Part shown: piece after piece, positions 61,217-64,000 of the stretch
Position numbering within the stretch: the first letter of the stretch is position 1
Layout of the letters: each line of letters starts with the position of its first letter
Assembly: GCA_009993955.1 (NCBI GenBank)
Contig: JAACSL010000004.1
Location: 1 to 64,000 of the forward strand
Direction: 5' to 3'
From: Paraglaciecola sp.
GTDB lineage: Bacteria; Pseudomonadota; Gammaproteobacteria; Enterobacterales; Alteromonadaceae
Length of the DNA: 64,000 nt
Notes under the pieces: model-generated
The model's database searches: none
Seen by the model: the letters and a program-made list of their open reading frames with translations, nothing else
Told to the model about the DNA's origin: nothing
Position numbers and translations under genes: made by a program

Positions 61217-62314
61217 TTAGCGTTTCCCCTTGATGGCTCGGCGACACTGCCACAGTAAATAATGCACAAAAAACCAGAGGTTTTTGAAGGCTGGATTGCG
61301 GGTTTGTTTGTGGTGATAACGGTAGTAGATTTGTTGCACGATGGCGGCCAAGCGAAACAAACCGTAAACCTGATAAAACGCCATGTTATCCACCTTAAAG
61401 CCGGTTTTTGCGAGGTAGTAGTCAATCACTTGCTGGCGACTCAGCATGCCGGGCAGATGGGTTGGTTGACGCCGCGTATTTTGGGCAATGCCATCATCAT
61501 CAGCGTTGATCCAGTAGGCCAAACTGTTGCCAAGATCCATTAAGGGATCACCCAATGTCGCGAGTTCCCAATCCAAAACACCAATAATCTGGGTCGGGTC
61601 GGCGCTGTTTAGCACCAAGTTATCGAAGCGAAAATCATTGTGGGTCAGGCAAATATGTTCATGTTCAGGTTGGTTATTCGCAAGCCAATCCATAACGTAA
61701 CTGGCCTTTGGCACATTCCAAGTACGGGCTTTTTGATAACGGCTACTCCAGCCGTCAATTTGTCTTTTTACATAACCCTCACCTTTGGCCAGATGGCTTA
61801 AGTTGGCGGCCTGATAATCAACTTGGTGAAGTTCGATTAAACTATCTAGGGCATTTGTGCATAAACGCCGTGTATCCGAAGCAGATAATTGCAGCGCCTT
61901 GGGCAGATTTTTGCGGGGAATAATGCCCTTGAGTTTTTCCATCACATAAAACTCACTGCCGATGAGGTTGATATCATCACTGTGAGCCAACATGGCGGGT
62001 ACATAAGAATATACTGGTTTTAAGGCTTGCTGCAGACGGTATTCACGGCCCATGTCATGGGCGCCCTTTGCTTTTGTCCCTGCGGGAGCACGGCGCAGGA
62101 TCACCTCATACAGTGAGCCATCGTTTAAGGTATAACTGAGACAGTAAGTCCAATTTGACGCCCCGCCAGCATATTGACTGACCTTGGGCGGAGTTAGATT
62201 TAGCTGACTACGTAAGTGTGGCAACTGTTGTTGCAGCCATGGGTGTAAGTGGCTTAACGCTAATTCTTCACCAGGTCTGACTTGCCCAGCTTGATCGACA
62301 ACTTTATTGCTCAT
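61217..62314 (-). CDS. aminoglycoside phosphotransferase-like kinase (APH/ACAD10 type)
   Basis: This is a 365-residue kinase-fold protein. The catalytic loop HNDFRFDNLVL (HxDxxxxN) and the metal Asp in LDWELATLGDPLMDL are intact, and the N-terminal ILRRAPAGTK supplies the ATP Lys region. This subgroup is regularly encoded beside acyl-CoA dehydrogenases and is fused to one in animal ACAD10/11, where 4-hydroxy-acyl-CoAs are phosphorylated during beta-oxidation. That role is a sensible hypothesis here. Confidence 0.92.
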   Translation of the reverse strand: MSNKVVDQAGQVRPGEELALSHLHPWLQQQLPHLRSQLNLTPPKVSQYAGGASNWTYCLSYTLNDGSLYEVILRRAPAGTKAKGAHDMGREYRLQQALKPVYSYVPAMLAHSDDINLIGSEFYVMEKLKGIIPRKNLPKALQLSASDTRRLCTNALDSLIELHQVDYQAANLSHLAKGEGYVKRQIDGWSSRYQKARTWNVPKASYVMDWLANNQPEHEHICLTHNDFRFDNLVLNSADPTQIIGVLDWELATLGDPLMDLGNSLAYWINADDDGIAQNTRRQPTHLPGMLSRQQVIDYYLAKTGFKVDNMAFYQVYGLFRLAAIVQQIYYRYHHKQTRNPAFKNLWFFVHYLLWQCRRAIKGKR

Positions 62315-62349
62315 CGTGTTGCTTCGTTCCCTTACCTGTAATCTTCATC

Positions 62350-63573
62350 TTAGCCTTTGTATTTACGTAATTCGAGGCGTGTCACCATGCCTTTGTGCAC
62401 TTCATCTGGGCCGTCAGCCAAACGCAGGGCGCGGGCGCCTGCGGCAAAACGGGCGAGGGGGAAATCATTACACATGCCCGCACCACCATGAATTTGCACC
62501 GCCATATCTACCACGTTTTGCAACATGTTAGGCACCGCCACTTTGATGGCTGAAATTTCCGTCATAGCATGTTTAACGCCAGCCTTATCAATTTTCCACG
62601 CCGCATGCAGTGTTAACAAACGCGCTTGGTCGATGGCGATGCGGGCATCAGCAATTCGCTCGCCATTGCCACCTAATTTTAACAAAGGTTGGCCAAAGGC
62701 AGTGCGACTTAGGCTGCGCTGCATCGCCAGTTCTAGGGCTTTTTCTGCCATGCCAATGGCGCGCATGCAGTGATGAATGCGGCCCGGGCCTAAGCGTCCT
62801 TGGGCAATGGCAAAACCTTGTCCCATGCCCACTAATATATTGCCTTTTGGCACTCGCACGTTGTTGAAATGCATTTCACCGTGACCGAAAGGGGCATCGT
62901 AGTCACCATAGGCTTGCAGCATGCGTTTTATTTCGATGCCAGGACTGTCGAGGGGTACGATGATCATAGAATGTTGACTGTGTTTGTCATTTTGTGGATT
63001 CGACAAAGCCATAAAAATAGCAACTTTAGCATTGGGATGGCCAAGGCCAGTGGTCCACCATTTTTTGCCATTTAACACCAAATCATCGCCATCTGCCGTG
63101 CATGTGGCTTGCATGTTGGTGGCGTCTGAACTGGCTACATCGGGTTCGGTCATGCCAAATACTGAGCGAATCTCCCCCGCCAGCAAAGGTTTAAGCCATT
63201 GCTCCTGTTGTGTTTTATTGCCAAAGTGGTAGAGCACTTCCATGTTTCCGGTATCAGGGGCATTACAATTGAAAATCTCTGAAGCAAAGGTACAACGCCC
63301 CATTTGCTCAGCCAAAGGCGCATATTCTAAACACGTTAAGCCTTGCCCTGAGGTGGCGTCTGGTAAAAATAAATTCCACAAGCCTGCTTCACGGGCTTTT
63401 TGTTTTAAAGGCTCAATAAGAGGATGCACCTGCCAATTCTGCCAGTTGCCATCTGGATTAAGTTTGTGGGTGCCGGCATAGATCTCGTCTTCATTGGGAT
63501 AAATATGTTCATCCATAAACGCTTTAACGCGGCTGAGATATTGTTCAGTTTTTGGGTTGTGGGCGAAATCCAT
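62350..63573 (-). CDS. acyl-CoA dehydrogenase family protein
   Basis: This is a 407-residue flavoenzyme. Family features are FGMTEPDVASSDATN (FAD/substrate loop), GKKWWTTGLGHPNAKVAI, and the C-terminal VQIHGGAGMCNDFPLARF with the late FAD contact. With the phosphotransferase 35 bases downstream it matches the ACAD10/11-type pair that removes hydroxylated acyl-CoAs; a phosphorylated hydroxyacyl substrate would be processed by this enzyme. It is divergent from a LysR gene. Confidence 0.93.
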   Translation of the reverse strand: MDFAHNPKTEQYLSRVKAFMDEHIYPNEDEIYAGTHKLNPDGNWQNWQVHPLIEPLKQKAREAGLWNLFLPDATSGQGLTCLEYAPLAEQMGRCTFASEIFNCNAPDTGNMEVLYHFGNKTQQEQWLKPLLAGEIRSVFGMTEPDVASSDATNMQATCTADGDDLVLNGKKWWTTGLGHPNAKVAIFMALSNPQNDKHSQHSMIIVPLDSPGIEIKRMLQAYGDYDAPFGHGEMHFNNVRVPKGNILVGMGQGFAIAQGRLGPGRIHHCMRAIGMAEKALELAMQRSLSRTAFGQPLLKLGGNGERIADARIAIDQARLLTLHAAWKIDKAGVKHAMTEISAIKVAVPNMLQNVVDMAVQIHGGAGMCNDFPLARFAAGARALRLADGPDEVHKGMVTRLELRKYKG

Positions 63574-63657
63574 GATGACTCTCTCGGTATGTCTGAATGT
63601 TGTTAAGCATAGGCTAAAGCTTGTGTTGAATGAAATGAAAGTTACTATAGGGTAATT

Positions 63658-64000
63658 ATGAATTCAGTTCATCTAGGCGCTGCCATGAGCCAAGCTATCA
63701 ATCAACTTGATTTGAACCTGCTTAAAGTATTCGAAAGCATCTATCAGGAACAAAATATGTCACGAGCCGCTGATGTGCTGCACATTACGCCATCAGCGGT
63801 AAGCCATGCCTTGAAACGTTTACGGGAGGTGCTGGGTGATCCACTATTTGTGCGCAGTCAACATTCAATGTTGCCCACCAGTGCCTGCCAACGAATGGCG
63901 CCACAAATCATCGATAATCTCAGTAGGCTGCGACAAATACTGCAACACTGGGGAAACTTTGTCCCTGTCACTAGCCAACATCATTTTCGCATCGGCTTGC
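63658..64000 (+). CDS. LysR-family regulator (cut by the window edge)
   Basis: The N-terminal helix-turn-helix is clear: LDLNLLKVFESIYQEQNMSR followed by HITPSAVSHALKRLREVLGD. The usual next element, DPLFVRSQHSMLPT, is present. The frame runs out of the window with the start of the effector domain. The ATG at 63658 or the one at 63685 could be the start. It is divergent from the acyl-CoA dehydrogenase operon 84 bases away and is its likely regulator. Confidence 0.9.
   Translation, partial: MNSVHLGAAMSQAINQLDLNLLKVFESIYQEQNMSRAADVLHITPSAVSHALKRLREVLGDPLFVRSQHSMLPTSACQRMAPQIIDNLSRLRQILQHWGNFVPVTSQHHFRIGL

Noticed and set aside
60901-61425. 174-codon minus-strand frame overlapping the phosphatase and phosphotransferase genes
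   Set aside because: It lies in another frame of two well-supported genes and resembles nothing.
1-64000. CRISPR arrays, tRNA genes, insertion sequences, prophage
   Set aside because: The only direct repeat array found is the 14-bp VNTR; no cas, transposase, integrase or tRNA cloverleaf was recognised by eye.

Overview
The window looks like a chromosomal segment of a marine-type gammaproteobacterium, most likely an alteromonad (order Alteromonadales). The evidence is a 6S RNA gene, the ygfB-pepP-ubiH block, a MipA/DUF3019/two-component cassette, a TonB-dependent receptor, a hybrid sensor kinase/AraC regulator and many secreted peptidases, all at moderate GC. I cannot name the genus from sequence alone. 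No tRNA, rRNA, CRISPR array, insertion sequence or prophage was recognised.

Layout. (1) 482-7481, minus strand: a cyanophycin (multi-L-arginyl-poly-aspartate) locus. It holds isoaspartyl dipeptidase, cyanophycinase, a hairpin, cyanophycin synthetase, a Mur-ligase-only paralogue of the synthetase and a translationally coupled 71-residue protein of unknown function. (2) 7721-8901: an M19 dipeptidase broken by one missing G in a G run. (3) 8917-14602: a lipase-like hydrolase, rpiA, 5-formyl-THF cyclo-ligase, a degraded GAF/receiver gene, nucleoside hydrolase plus ribokinase, and a hypothetical gene. (4) 14635-15130: 6S RNA with its promoter and a 14-bp tandem repeat; zapA, usually found here, is not seen. 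(5) 15268-20885: ygfB-like, pepP and ubiH, paired small lipoproteins, a YbaK-type deacylase, a hypothetical protein and a TauE/SafE permease.

(6) 20918-30760, minus strand: a compact seven-gene run of about 10 kb, all but one of whose products appear exported. In transcription order: a 1693-residue haem-motif protein with two tandem FG-GAP/VCBS propellers, a Tat-exported DUF1501 protein, a staphylococcal-nuclease-fold lipoprotein that seems to lack its catalytic arginines, a TlpA-like thioredoxin, a DUF4266 lipoprotein ending in GCGCN, a DUF3570 barrel-like protein and the flavin transferase ApbE. It looks like a cell-envelope redox system and is the most interesting locus here. (7) 31203-32785: a haem protein, a GFA-like protein and a HiPIP. 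(8) 32862-37523: nitrilase-family, DUF885 and M24 hydrolases and a flavin-oxidase-like protein. (9) 37734-45330: MipA/DUF3019 with a response regulator and kinase, then a one-protein hybrid two-component regulator.

(10) 45380-50926, minus strand: a TonB receptor followed by three secreted proteins, one with a PEP-CTERM-like tail and one with short repeats plus a C-terminal coiled coil. (11) 51113-53787: a formyltransferase-like enzyme, a GntR regulator and a BenE permease behind a paired TGTATACA site. (12) 54084-58656: a second CTERM-like secreted protein with a clear terminator, a solute-binding protein, an M28 peptidase and a doubly disrupted lipoprotein gene. (13) 58661-64000: a fatty acid desaturase, then an SDR / histidine phosphatase / phosphotransferase / acyl-CoA dehydrogenase group divergent from a LysR regulator cut by the window edge.

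Four genes are damaged or truncated: the M19 dipeptidase, the GAF/receiver gene, the lipoprotein at 57963-58656, and the edge-cut LysR gene.
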